Assembly (NCBI GenBank): GCA_964355525.1 | Contig: CAYHDY010000014.1 | Coordinates: 1-23,559, forward strand | Origin: XYB2-FULL-45-11 sp964355525 | GTDB lineage: Bacteria > Patescibacteriota > Patescibacteriia > UBA9934 > GWF2-40-263 | Direction of reading: 5' to 3' | DNA: 23,559 nt | Shown here: one piece after another, positions 1-8,446 of the stretch | Numbering within the stretch: the stretch's first letter is position 1 | Layout: the number at the start of each line of letters is the position of its first letter | Program-made: the position numbers and the translations under genes | Notes under the pieces: model-generated | Database searches by the model: none | The model's input: only the letters and a program-made list of their open reading frames with translations | Told to the model about the DNA's origin: nothing

Positions 1-63
1 CAAGACGTTTCGGTTCTCAAACAAGACGTTTCGGTTCTCAAGCAAGATGTTGCAGAATTGAAA
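1..63 (+). repeat. 21-bp tandem repeat encoding heptads
   Basis: Two 21-nt units (1-21 and 22-42) differ only in the last base. A third, diverged unit follows at 43-63. Each unit encodes one coiled-coil heptad. The array may extend left of the window. Confidence 0.8.
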
Positions 64-183
64 GAAGACATGACGGAAGTAAAACAAGATATTCGAGGCA
101 TTAATGCCAAGATGATTACCAAAGGCGGATTGGAAGATCGCTTAACGGATTTTCGCATCTCATTTGTTCCAATGACGAGATAA
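1..183 (+). CDS. C-terminal end of a coiled-coil protein (partial)
   Basis: The reading frame is open from the first base of the window and stops with TAA at 181-183, leaving 60 residues of an incomplete protein. The visible part begins with heptads (QDVSVLK, QDVSVLK, QDVAELK, EDMTEVK, QDIRGIN) with hydrophobic residues at a/d spacing and charged residues elsewhere, the pattern of a parallel coiled coil. A short tail follows (KGGLEDRLTDFRISFVPMTR). No catalytic or membrane segment is visible. Small proteins of this shape are common in CPR genomes and often remain unnamed. The gene faces the 976-residue gene, and the two share a terminator. The function cannot be assigned from this fragment. 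Confidence 0.75.
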   Translation, partial: QDVSVLKQDVSVLKQDVAELKEDMTEVKQDIRGINAKMITKGGLEDRLTDFRISFVPMTR

Positions 184-193
184 AGAATGATTT

Positions 194-227
194 AAAAAAA
201 CCGTCGTATGAAACGACGGTTTTTTTT
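194..227. terminator. Bidirectional Rho-independent terminator
   Basis: A perfect 7-bp stem (CCGTCGT 201-207 with ACGACGG 213-219) has a 5-nt loop. It is preceded by seven A and followed by eight T, so it has a U-tract in both directions. It sits between the + strand gene ending at 183 and the minus-strand gene ending at 234. Confidence 0.9.
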
Positions 228-233
228 CGATCA

Positions 234-3164
234 TTATTCCATGCGTTCTTTGTTCCAAACGGGTACGACGGCGTGGTTTCCTTGCGCGTTCCATGAATCA
301 TATTCGTTGAAATTTGTTTCCGGAATATCATTCAAGGCGATTTTTTTCGCTTTCGCAAAATGGTTTTTGTAATAGGCAGAAACATCCGGGCGGTTCGAAG
401 ATGATTCTGATGCGTTGTCTCGCGGAACCGCAACGAGATCGAGCCCACGTTGTATCGCAAGATCAATCGCAACGTTCAATGTTTCTTCGACCAGTTTGTC
501 TGCATCGACCTGTGAAAGAAGATTCGTTCGCGGGTTATTTGCGCGAACAAGTAAAACTTTTTTCTCGACATCTTGAACAGTTCCGAAATCATCCGTGATT
601 TTTTCCTTCGTTGTCGTTTCAATAAACAACACAGAACCCTGAACTCGTTCGCTCGATGTTCCGCGATTCGTTACAAACGAATACACCGTGATGCCGGGAT
701 ATTCTCCTCTTGCGAGTTCTTCGTGTTGTGATGTGTAACAAGCATCCCCTGTATCACCTGCGAAGATACGCATCACTCCTTTTGCGGGAACAAGTGAAAT
801 CTTTTTTTGTTTTTTTGTTTCCACCTGCTCTCCTTTTTCAAGTACTTCGAGTTTATTGCGAAGTTTTGTGAATAGATGTTCTTTTTGCGTGCGACTCCAT
901 ACAGACTCGAGTGCTTTTAGAAGTTCTGGTGAAAATGGGGTATGTCCTGTGTGGGATTCCCTTTGTTGCGGTTGGAGATAGTGTTCAGAAATATAATCAC
1001 GAAAAAGGGAAGAGATATTCTCAAAATGTTTCATGAGCAGATTCTTTTTTTCTTGTGCCAGCCCTGCTTGCGTTTGCATTTTGCCAATGGCATCTTCCCA
1101 TCCGTACTCCATGTTCATCAGATCGAAATGTTTGAACGATACAGCAAGAAGGATTTCATCCGTTTCTTTTGATTTGGGAAGTGTTTGTACCAACTGTTCC
1201 ATGAACGCGACAATGTCACGTTGAGGTTCGGTGTATGCAGAGGAAGAACGAATGCTCCCGTCCGCTTGTTCTTCTTTTAAAGAAGCAGGAATGTTTATTT
1301 CCAAGATTCCTTTTAGAGTGGCATTGAATCGAGCCGCTTGATCTTCAAGAGCCTTTCGCGCTCCTCGTAAACTACTTTCAAGTTTTTCTCCGGATAATCC
1401 TTTTTCGATTAATACCTGACGTCGTTCTGATAATTTTTTCTCCAAGTCAAATGCAAGTATTTTTGAAAATCGTGTTTGTTGCTCTTGCCACCATTTGGAA
1501 GGATCTTCAAGGAGAGAAGCGTAAGATTTGTTTGCTTCGTAGATTTTTGTCATGAGGACTCCTAAATCTGTCGGCACGTCTTCTCCATCCTTGTTAACCG
1601 TTTGCAGAGCAAGAACTTCCGCCTGTTTCACTTCCAATTCTTTTTCCTCCGCTTCTGTTTTTATTTTTCGTTCAAAAACAGGAACTTCGATTTGGTACTC
1701 CACATAATGCTCCGGCAGTTTTGCGAGTTCCGGTTTTTTTTCAGCTGTTTGTTTCCATGTCGTAATTAATCCTTCTGGAGTGTCCGCTTGTTTCCAATAG
1801 GTTGATCCTTTGATGAGATTCAAAGCTTCCAGTCCGATCACCGTCTCAATTCCTTTTGGAATTTCATCCGCTAACAATTCTTTCAAAAGCCATCGTTGTT
1901 TTTGTTCGAGTTCGTTCAAAAGAGCTTTGTCTTTTGTTTTCGCTTCAATTTTCTTTCCTAAAAATTCCCCGAGAGGTTTGGCAAATTCGTAATGAATGCC
2001 ATCTTTGTTGATTCCAAAAAAGATTCCAGCAATGGTTGGAGTGTTGCTCATCCCGAATCGTTTCACATATTCGACTAGAAGTTGTCCGTCTTGAGAGCTG
2101 TCCAAACGCATCACTTCATTTTTTACAAGAAACGCAACAAGCGGTTCCAAGTCCGTGAACCATGGATCATATTCTCTTTTCGTCGCATGCGCTTGCAGTT
2201 TCTCGAGTTGTTGCAATGATTCTTCTATCGGATGAATGGGTTGGTCGAATGTTTTGACGGCTCGCAAGAGTCCGATAAGTTTCGTGATCATTTGAACGTC
2301 TTTCGCGTGTGCAAGGACTTCAAGACCGCACCCAACGATTTCTCTCGTTGTCAACGGGAATCGTGCACGTGTATCCGGATTTGCAAGAATGGCGAGTTGA
2401 GCGGGACTTTGCGTAATGTCATTGATCGAGGAGGAAATGATTTTATCAAGATCTGCAGGAGGGACTTCAAAACTTTCCGGATGTTGCAGAATTTTTACAA
2501 CATAGATATTTGGTTTTCTAAGAAGCAACGTCGCCGTGTCTTGATTCAGTCCTGTGACATTTTCAATCGGAATATTCCGATTGTGTTTGAACATTTTTTC
2601 CACGGCCGTATTTGCATTAACACCATATCGAACTAAACGTGTCGGTGTGAAGATGGCGGAAGAATATCTCTCGTGTGTTTTTTCGACGATGAGGGAGAAG
2701 ATTTCTTCATCCAATCCTGTAAAATCTGAATTCAAGTTAAGTAAAATATCCCCGACACCCATTTCAAGAAAATCGAGAGCAATTTTTTTATGGTCCATCG
2801 GATCGAATTGCGCGATATTTTTTTCGATATCACGCGCGGCCTGACGAACGTCATTTGCTGTGACTTTTGAAATTAAAGTGCGAGCAACAGATTCATCAAG
2901 ATTATGGAATCGTCTCATCTCTGTTGTGAACTCGTAGAAATATCCCGCTTCAATAATTTTTTTCGCCAGCGTCGAATCATCCATGCCCGGCTCGCGCATT
3001 TCGTCCATCACATGATGTTTGAAATCCCAAAGCTCGGCGGTAGTTCCGTCGTCCATGATCATAACTGCCATCGTATTTTCTTCCGGAGGTTTTACAACGA
3101 CGGGTTCATTTTTTTTCGGTTGTCGTTCTTGCGGAACATATCCGCTTCGTGAAGCATCGAGCAT
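234..3164 (-). CDS. Large cytoplasmic protein of unknown function (976 aa)
   Basis: I do not recognise this family. The protein has no signal peptide or membrane segment. Residues ~50-790 are rich in Lys, Glu, Leu and Gln and look almost wholly helical, with a probable coiled-coil stretch around 540-660. From ~798 to the end the composition changes to an alpha/beta domain: MRIFAGDTGDACYTS, a strand around RVQGSVLFIE, a strand KVLLVRANNP, a helix, then LDLVAVPRDN and SSSNRPDVSAYY. This order of strands and helices could suit an acyltransferase-like fold, but no diagnostic motif is present. The start is uncertain. M1 (3164) has an extended -10-like TGTGATAAA 11 nt upstream, while M32 (MAVMIMDDG) has a GGAAGA-like ribosome site. 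It is separated from the upstream glycosyltransferase gene by a terminator, so it is probably transcribed alone. Confidence 0.8.
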   Translation of the reverse strand: MLDASRSGYVPQERQPKKNEPVVVKPPEENTMAVMIMDDGTTAELWDFKHHVMDEMREPGMDDSTLAKKIIEAGYFYEFTTEMRRFHNLDESVARTLISKVTANDVRQAARDIEKNIAQFDPMDHKKIALDFLEMGVGDILLNLNSDFTGLDEEIFSLIVEKTHERYSSAIFTPTRLVRYGVNANTAVEKMFKHNRNIPIENVTGLNQDTATLLLRKPNIYVVKILQHPESFEVPPADLDKIISSSINDITQSPAQLAILANPDTRARFPLTTREIVGCGLEVLAHAKDVQMITKLIGLLRAVKTFDQPIHPIEESLQQLEKLQAHATKREYDPWFTDLEPLVAFLVKNEVMRLDSSQDGQLLVEYVKRFGMSNTPTIAGIFFGINKDGIHYEFAKPLGEFLGKKIEAKTKDKALLNELEQKQRWLLKELLADEIPKGIETVIGLEALNLIKGSTYWKQADTPEGLITTWKQTAEKKPELAKLPEHYVEYQIEVPVFERKIKTEAEEKELEVKQAEVLALQTVNKDGEDVPTDLGVLMTKIYEANKSYASLLEDPSKWWQEQQTRFSKILAFDLEKKLSERRQVLIEKGLSGEKLESSLRGARKALEDQAARFNATLKGILEINIPASLKEEQADGSIRSSSAYTEPQRDIVAFMEQLVQTLPKSKETDEILLAVSFKHFDLMNMEYGWEDAIGKMQTQAGLAQEKKNLLMKHFENISSLFRDYISEHYLQPQQRESHTGHTPFSPELLKALESVWSRTQKEHLFTKLRNKLEVLEKGEQVETKKQKKISLVPAKGVMRIFAGDTGDACYTSQHEELARGEYPGITVYSFVTNRGTSSERVQGSVLFIETTTKEKITDDFGTVQDVEKKVLLVRANNPRTNLLSQVDADKLVEETLNVAIDLAIQRGLDLVAVPRDNASESSSNRPDVSAYYKNHFAKAKKIALNDIPETNFNEYDSWNAQGNHAVVPVWNKERME

Positions 3165-3206
3165 ATCGCAATCAGTTTATCACAGCGAAGCGCGAACCTT
3201 AAATCA

Positions 3207-3253
3207 AAACTCCGCCCGTTGCTTTCGCATAAACGGGCGGAGTTTGTTTTTTT
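3207..3253 (-). terminator. Strong hairpin terminator after the GT4 gene
   Basis: A 14-bp perfect stem (3207-3220 with 3232-3245) encloses an 11-nt loop. On the minus strand it is followed by a T-rich stretch (TTTTGATTT), and on the + strand by seven T. It lies just past the stop of the minus-strand glycosyltransferase and upstream of the 976-residue gene. Confidence 0.85.
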
Positions 3254-3260
3254 GAATCGA

Positions 3261-4415
3261 TTAAATTTTCGCTTCCGTCACAACCGGATCGAGACACACG
3301 AGTTCATACAAATACTCGGTCGTCTCCGCGATGTCTTTCCAATCGTAGTGTTTCGCCACATGGGTGCGTGCTTCACTACCGACGGCAGCGACAAGTTCTG
3401 GGGCTTCGAGAAGCATGATGATTTTTTGCGCGAGATCGTTTACATCTCCGACGCCGAACGTCATGCCGTGATCCTTCGTCAATTCCATGTTTTCTGGAAT
3501 GTCGCTTGAGAGCACGCATTTTCCGTAACTCATCGCTTCGAGCACAGCGATTGGAAGTCCTTCCGATTCGGACGGGTGCACAATCGCGTAACAGTTTGAA
3601 AACAGCGCGTGGAGTGTTTCACCGATTTGTGTGTCGGTGAGAACGATACTTGATTCGTCCGCGGCGCGTTCGTGAAGGGATTTCACGTAGTCATCTGTAA
3701 ACGCACTTCCACCAACGATCGCGATTTTCATATTTTCCGCAAGATCGGGTCGGAGTGTTTTTACTTTTTTCCATGCGTCGATGAACACGTGCACGCCTTT
3801 GTGTTTCACAAGGCGTGAACAAAGCATGAGATATTTTTTCGGTTCAAGTCCAAACGGTTTCAAAAGCGACAGATCCGATTCGGTCATGGGAACTTGCGTT
3901 CCGTTTGGAATGTATTTTGTGTTGACGCTGTAATTCATGCGGCAATATGCTTCGAGCGTTTTTGAAACGGCGATCGTCGCATCCGGTGCGTGACAGGCGA
4001 TTTGTTCACCGAACGCAAGCATCATACGCGCAAACCAGTTCCATTTTTGGTGATGACGATCGATGCAGTGAAACGTGACAATCACCTTCGCACGTGGACG
4101 AAGCAATTTCGGCAACCATGCGAGCAAGGCCGGTCCGACACCGTGGATGTGAAAGACATCGACGTTTTCGCGAGCGGCGGCAAAGATAGACGTGAACGTG
4201 TTTACGATCGCATCGAGGTGCTTTGTTGGAATGGTCTTGGTTTTGATACATCGAACACCTCGATGATTTCGCACAGGCCATGCATACCAGGAACGACAAT
4301 ACACAAGGACTTCATGTCCTCGTGCTGCAAGCTCCGCCGAGAGTTCCTCGACGTGTCGCTCGATGCCTCCGGCCTTTGCCGGAATGCCTTTTTGTCCGAT
4401 CATGGCGATTTTCAT
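3261..4415 (-). CDS. Glycosyltransferase family 4 (GT-B fold)
   Basis: Predicted to transfer a sugar from a nucleotide-sugar donor onto a surface glycan or lipid-linked acceptor, working at the cytoplasmic membrane face. The N-terminal Rossmann domain begins MKIAMIGQKGIPAKAGGIER, with the glycine-rich loop and E-R-H-V helix typical of GT4 enzymes. The C-terminal donor domain carries HPSESEGLPIAVLEAMSYG, the EX7E motif (about residues 285 and 293 from this start). A start 18 nt further upstream (4433) is possible. I prefer 4415 because family members start at this MKI, and because a consensus promoter places its -10 box 8 nt before this ATG, between the two candidate starts. No Shine-Dalgarno is seen. 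The acceptor and sugar are unknown. It is a single-gene unit with terminators on both sides. Confidence 0.92.
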   Translation of the reverse strand: MKIAMIGQKGIPAKAGGIERHVEELSAELAARGHEVLVYCRSWYAWPVRNHRGVRCIKTKTIPTKHLDAIVNTFTSIFAAARENVDVFHIHGVGPALLAWLPKLLRPRAKVIVTFHCIDRHHQKWNWFARMMLAFGEQIACHAPDATIAVSKTLEAYCRMNYSVNTKYIPNGTQVPMTESDLSLLKPFGLEPKKYLMLCSRLVKHKGVHVFIDAWKKVKTLRPDLAENMKIAIVGGSAFTDDYVKSLHERAADESSIVLTDTQIGETLHALFSNCYAIVHPSESEGLPIAVLEAMSYGKCVLSSDIPENMELTKDHGMTFGVGDVNDLAQKIIMLLEAPELVAAVGSEARTHVAKHYDWKDIAETTEYLYELVCLDPVVTEAKI

Positions 4416-4423
4416 AACGGGGA

Positions 4424-4452
4424 ATTGTGCCATAAATAGGGGAATTTGTCAA
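4424..4452 (-). promoter_or_regulatory. Promoter of the GT4 gene, leaderless geometry
   Basis: On the minus strand a perfect TTGACA (4447-4452) is followed by a 17-nt spacer and CACAAT (4424-4429), then 8 nt and the ATG at 4415. The expected transcript start would fall at or next to the start codon. Confidence 0.65.
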
Positions 4453-4465
4453 GGTTGGGCAATCG

Positions 4466-4491
4466 AAAAAGCCCTGATTACAGGGCTTTTT
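4466..4491. terminator. Bidirectional terminator after the DUF11-like gene
   Basis: A 6-bp GC-rich stem (GCCCTG 4471-4476, CAGGGC 4481-4486) with an ATTA tetraloop is flanked by five A and five T. It most likely ends the minus-strand operon whose last gene stops at 4555. Confidence 0.85.
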
Positions 4492-4497
4492 CGCGAT

Positions 4498-4549
4498 CCC
4501 CTCCTTTATAAGCCCGGCAGCTGCGCGGGCAAGGAGGGGTGGGGGGTGG
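4498..4549. repeat. Short palindromic repeat (REP-like)
   Basis: CCCCTCCTT (4498-4506) pairs with AAGGAGGGG (4532-4540) around an inner GCCCGgcagctgCGCGGGC dyad, followed by a G-rich tail (ggtggggggtgg). It lies between the operon end and its terminator. It resembles the purine-rich palindrome inside the last gene of the window and looks like a dispersed element. Confidence 0.65.
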
Positions 4550-4554
4550 TCGTA

Positions 4555-6414
4555 TTATTTTTGAACGATTCCTTTCTTCCCAGCCATCGCATCATTCGGC
4601 ACTTTTGTCGTAATGATTGAACCGGTCGCGCTTACAAATTCGCCTGTAAATGCGTCGGTTCCGGTGAGATGGATTTCCTTTACAAGAATCGGTGAGGTTC
4701 CGATTTGTGTTGTTGTTGGGATCACAACGACCTCGAATGCGACGCTGAATAATTTACTTGCGGGATCAAGCGTCGGAGGAATACTTGAAACGTTCCACTG
4801 TATTTTGCGAGTGTCCGGATCAAACGATACTCCGTTGGATTCCGAAGATGTTTGATGTCCGGTGAATGTTACGTTATCCGGAAGCGTTCCTTCGATCCCA
4901 ACATGATCGATCGCATTCGTTGTTCCATCCACGTTCCAGAAAATCCAGTAACTCGTTTTTTGTCCGACGCGAGGGGGTAGAGGGCCTCGACCGATTTGAT
5001 CTCCGCTTGGCGCGACATAACGCGCAAACGATTCGAAGTGAATTGGTGTTGTGAGATTCGAAGTGATGTCGAGACTGTTTGTGGCAAGACGTTGTGTGAG
5101 ATTGCTTTCGAGCGCGTAGCGCGCGATCACATGAATCGGAATTTGCAGTTGTTGAAAATTCGAAAGGGAACTTGGTGAAACGGATGACTGGATCGGAATA
5201 ACGATTGCGACATCTGCTTCATCACCTGGTTTCAGTAATTCTAAGGAAGGGAATTCTTTGCTTGTCACGATTTTTTCTTTCGTTGCAACGAAAGGACTTT
5301 CGGACGAGAGAATCAGTTCAATATTATGAAGTCGTTCGGTTCCGACGTTTTTATAATGAATGGTGTATGTCGCATCGGTACCGGGTTGAAGACTGTTTGC
5401 GTATGCGGCGCTCAATTCGATTTGCGCTGGGAGAACGGGAATTGATTGTGTAAGTGTTTCTTGTTGATAGTGATCCGATCCGAAGGCAAACGACGGATGG
5501 AATAAGAAAACCGCGTGATCTTTCGCATCGCCGAGATATCCGGAGAATGTCATCGTTCCGCTTTCGCCTGCACGGATTTTCGGAAGAACGAATGTTCCAT
5601 CCTCAAGATGTGTTGACGCTTTTTCAAAATGGAATCCGTTCGGCCATTCCGGATAAATGCCGATTTCCGGAAAATCAATCGATCCCGTATTTTTGTAAGT
5701 AATGGTTCCTTCCATCGATTGGCTCACGATTGCACGATCAGGAAGGGATAATGATAATTGCAATGTCGAATGCTCTGGCGAGAATGTGTACGATGAATTT
5801 TTTGTTCCCGCAACATCATCTTTTATTCCGTGAACAAACGTCATCGAACTTTGAAATGTTTGTTCGCCGCCAACATCGCCGAACATAACGCCTTTTACAT
5901 GAACATCGCCTGTACCGCCGACCGCGACATCGCCGAGATTAATGTTGTTTTCAGAAATATCTTTGTTGTTTGCTGTGACGCCTTGTAAAAGAAAGTGATC
6001 CGGAAATTTCAAATGTAGTTTCGCGTTTCGGAGCGGTTCTTTTGTTCCGTTGCGATATTCGATCACGAGTGTTGAAGGTGCCCCAGTGACAATGGTTCGG
6101 GGAGCGACGGTTGCCGTGAAAGATATTCGGTCTTCGAAGTGATTGAACGGAAAAAGAAAAAACGTAAGGGTTATGGTTGCAAGCGTGATGATGATGCCCA
6201 CTAAAATCAAATCAAATGAAAAAACGGCGCGTTCGTATCTGTATTTTCCTTTGTAACGACGGTGATACCATTCTTGAAACGGAAAAAGAATCATGCGACC
6301 CGGATGCAAGGAAAAAATAACAGCACGCGCCAAAATCGAATGCGGACGATGAAGCGATTCTGGTTTGATGGAATGTTTTCTGGCGGAGTTTGATAGGTTG
6401 TTTTCGATCGACAT
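4555..6414 (-). CDS. Membrane-anchored protein with DUF11/CARDB-like Ig domains
   Basis: A basic cytoplasmic N-terminus (~1-62) precedes one membrane helix at ~66-90 (FDLILVGIIITLATITLTFF). The remaining ~530 residues would lie outside the cell. This part is beta-rich and built of about four domains of the DUF11/CARDB type, with recurring phrases such as VIEYRNGTKEPL, TITYKNTGSIDFPEIG and TIHYKNVGTERLHNIELIL. Such domains are structural spacers or adhesive stalks on cell surfaces. No catalytic motif is seen. The start codon lies 6 nt after the stop of the upstream GHL15-like gene, so the two are co-transcribed, and the secreted enzyme may act at the same surface. The N-terminus lacks a cleavable signal, and the protein is probably a type II membrane protein. 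Confidence 0.8.
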   Translation of the reverse strand: MSIENNLSNSARKHSIKPESLHRPHSILARAVIFSLHPGRMILFPFQEWYHRRYKGKYRYERAVFSFDLILVGIIITLATITLTFFLFPFNHFEDRISFTATVAPRTIVTGAPSTLVIEYRNGTKEPLRNAKLHLKFPDHFLLQGVTANNKDISENNINLGDVAVGGTGDVHVKGVMFGDVGGEQTFQSSMTFVHGIKDDVAGTKNSSYTFSPEHSTLQLSLSLPDRAIVSQSMEGTITYKNTGSIDFPEIGIYPEWPNGFHFEKASTHLEDGTFVLPKIRAGESGTMTFSGYLGDAKDHAVFLFHPSFAFGSDHYQQETLTQSIPVLPAQIELSAAYANSLQPGTDATYTIHYKNVGTERLHNIELILSSESPFVATKEKIVTSKEFPSLELLKPGDEADVAIVIPIQSSVSPSSLSNFQQLQIPIHVIARYALESNLTQRLATNSLDITSNLTTPIHFESFARYVAPSGDQIGRGPLPPRVGQKTSYWIFWNVDGTTNAIDHVGIEGTLPDNVTFTGHQTSSESNGVSFDPDTRKIQWNVSSIPPTLDPASKLFSVAFEVVVIPTTTQIGTSPILVKEIHLTGTDAFTGEFVSATGSIITTKVPNDAMAGKKGIVQK

Positions 6415-6420
6415 ATTTTT

Positions 6421-8445
6421 CTATCTAAACACGCTTAATGTAAATACATCCGTTGTGAGAGCAATAATTTCGGCGGTTCCATCGCCATCCAAATCGCTCG
6501 CAGCGATTTTTACTCCATTCTTTTGTTTGCGATCCCCGGCATAAAAATCTGATTTCATTTTACCGTTTCGATCGAAGACGCGCACGTTTGGTGCTCCACC
6601 GAGTCCTTTTCCGGTGATGATCTCATCTGTTCCATCTCCGTTTAAATCTGCACTTGCGATGTACGCTCCGCCGCGGAATTTTTGCTCATAGGCAAAAAAT
6701 CCGGGAGTGATCGGTTTTCCGGCTGTATTGAAGATACGGATGTGTGCCGTGCCGAGTGCTGCGGGAGAAGTGATGATTTCTTTTTTTCCGTCGCCATCTA
6801 CGTCTCCAATCGCGATGTGTGCTCCGCCGCGGAATTTTTTATCATATGCGAGAAATCCTGTGTTGATCACGTTTCCGCTTGTGTCGAAAATCTTTACGAG
6901 GGGACTCGCACCATTCTGTGTTCCTGTGACGATTTCGAGGGATCCGTCGTTGTTCAAATCTCCCGCCGCAATGTTTACATTTTTTGTGTATGTTTCTCCA
7001 TACGGAGCAAAAGATGCGTGTAAACTTCCGCTTGCATCAAAAACACGCACGAACGTTTTATCTGCGGTGATCGTGTCCAGTTTTCCGTCGTGATTGTAAT
7101 CCGTGTGAATAATCTGGATCCCTCCTCGAAATGCACTGTCGTATGCAAAAAAACCGTTTCGTTTGGTTTTTCCGTCACGGTCGAAAACACGTGCGAACGC
7201 TCCGTTTCGAAAGGTTGCATTTGCGATTCCGTCGATTGGACGAAGAAGAATGATTCCATCACGACCGGCAACAGTGACTTCGGAGACAATCGATCCGTCA
7301 TTTACATTTGGATCTTGTGTTCCGTGCAGCTTTTCATAATCTCCATTAAGAGAAATTGTTTGTGAATTGTTCGTTCCATTTACAACAACCTGACCGCGTT
7401 CAAATTCGCGTTGCCATATCTCTTTGTTGTGGGTGGGGTCCCCAGACCCCGCTTGCGAATTCGAAGATGAACCTTTTGCTTTTCCAAGCGACGCGTTGTA
7501 TTCGTCATAGGTCCACAACTGACCGTGATCGTTTGATCCGTAATCAAATCCAAAATACCCGTTGCCGAGTAATGTTGTCGTAAGTCCGAAACGCATGCTT
7601 TGATAATCGTTTTGCGTTCCGGTGTTATGTGTGTTCACGTTGATGATATCGATTGCGGGATATCCGACTTGCGATTCTACTTTGAGATACTCTTGCATCA
7701 TGTTTTTCCATTCCGCGATCGTATCTTTTGAAGAGGGGAATGTTTCGAACATTCTTCCGTTGACGTACGGAGCAAAATCCGGATTTGAACTTCCGTTTGT
7801 AACCATGATCGAATCGTTTCCAATCAACGCACGTGTTATTTGAAAGAGTCGTTTATAATTTTGCGCCCATAACGCATCGGCTTGCGATGCAGTGTCATTG
7901 ATTCCATCTTGATTCACATCCGTGGGGCCGACCCAACTGATGGAGTCTTGCACTTCATCATAATAGACTCCATCCCAAAGTCCGGTTGAGAGCACGTCAT
8001 TCTGAACGTGTTCCGCGAGATAATCGGTCCATCCGGTGTTGAGATTGAGTGCACGCGTATTTGGCCAAACGGAACGTTGATTTCCGCTTGCGTCTTTCAG
8101 CCACCATTCCGGTTTGATGTTCAGATACATGGCTTGGTGAAGGGGATCTGTCCAGAATTTATCATTCCAACTGACGGTCGCGACATAAGCAAGCAAGATG
8201 ATGTTTGGGTTGAGTTTTCGAATTTTTGCGAAAAACGGTTTGTTATAGACTTGATCTTCTTCCGGCAAGACGAGGATGTCGAATTTAGAAAGTTCTTCGA
8301 TGTGAGAATCTAAAAGCGGACCGCCTTGTAAAAAAATGTTGGCGGTTCGGACAAATTCGTCTTTGTTTGTCTTTGCAAAAACGTCGAGTGGGAAACTCGA
8401 TGAAAGTGTCGTGACAAACAGGATGATGAATAAAAGACGTTTCAT
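6421..8445 (-). CDS. Secreted GHL15-like putative glycoside hydrolase with FG-GAP repeats
   Basis: A signal peptide (~1-24, ending DVFA) leads into a domain of ~300 residues resembling the hypothetical glycoside hydrolase family GHL15 (TIM-barrel type). Seen are PEWWLKDASGNQ (~112-123), ALNLNTGWTDYL, WDGVYYDEVQD (~157-167), MVTNGSSNPDF and GYFGFDYGSNDHGQLW. Asp163/Glu164 are plausible acidic catalytic residues, by analogy only. A beta-rich linker ends near 405. Residues ~411-674 are FG-GAP/VCBS repeats with Ca-binding loops (GDVDGDGKKEI, ADLNGDGTDEI) and the recurring FRGG phrase. The repeats match those of the subtilase at 17021. A palindromic DNA element is inserted in frame at residues ~331-341. 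The gene starts one nucleotide after the methyltransferase stop (TAA-C-ATG), so translation is probably coupled. Confidence 0.82.
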   Translation of the reverse strand: MKRLLFIILFVTTLSSSFPLDVFAKTNKDEFVRTANIFLQGGPLLDSHIEELSKFDILVLPEEDQVYNKPFFAKIRKLNPNIILLAYVATVSWNDKFWTDPLHQAMYLNIKPEWWLKDASGNQRSVWPNTRALNLNTGWTDYLAEHVQNDVLSTGLWDGVYYDEVQDSISWVGPTDVNQDGINDTASQADALWAQNYKRLFQITRALIGNDSIMVTNGSSNPDFAPYVNGRMFETFPSSKDTIAEWKNMMQEYLKVESQVGYPAIDIINVNTHNTGTQNDYQSMRFGLTTTLLGNGYFGFDYGSNDHGQLWTYDEYNASLGKAKGSSSNSQAGSGDPTHNKEIWQREFERGQVVVNGTNNSQTISLNGDYEKLHGTQDPNVNDGSIVSEVTVAGRDGIILLRPIDGIANATFRNGAFARVFDRDGKTKRNGFFAYDSAFRGGIQIIHTDYNHDGKLDTITADKTFVRVFDASGSLHASFAPYGETYTKNVNIAAGDLNNDGSLEIVTGTQNGASPLVKIFDTSGNVINTGFLAYDKKFRGGAHIAIGDVDGDGKKEIITSPAALGTAHIRIFNTAGKPITPGFFAYEQKFRGGAYIASADLNGDGTDEIITGKGLGGAPNVRVFDRNGKMKSDFYAGDRKQKNGVKIAASDLDGDGTAEIIALTTDVFTLSVFR
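7425..7455. repeat. Palindromic element inserted in a coding frame
   Basis: GGGGTC-CCCA-GACCCC (7435-7450) forms a tight hairpin. The surrounding gtgggtggggtccccagaccc resembles short mobile palindromes of environmental genomes. It encodes about QAGSGDPTHN in the linker of the GHL15-like protein. Confidence 0.6.
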
Positions 8446-8446
8446 G

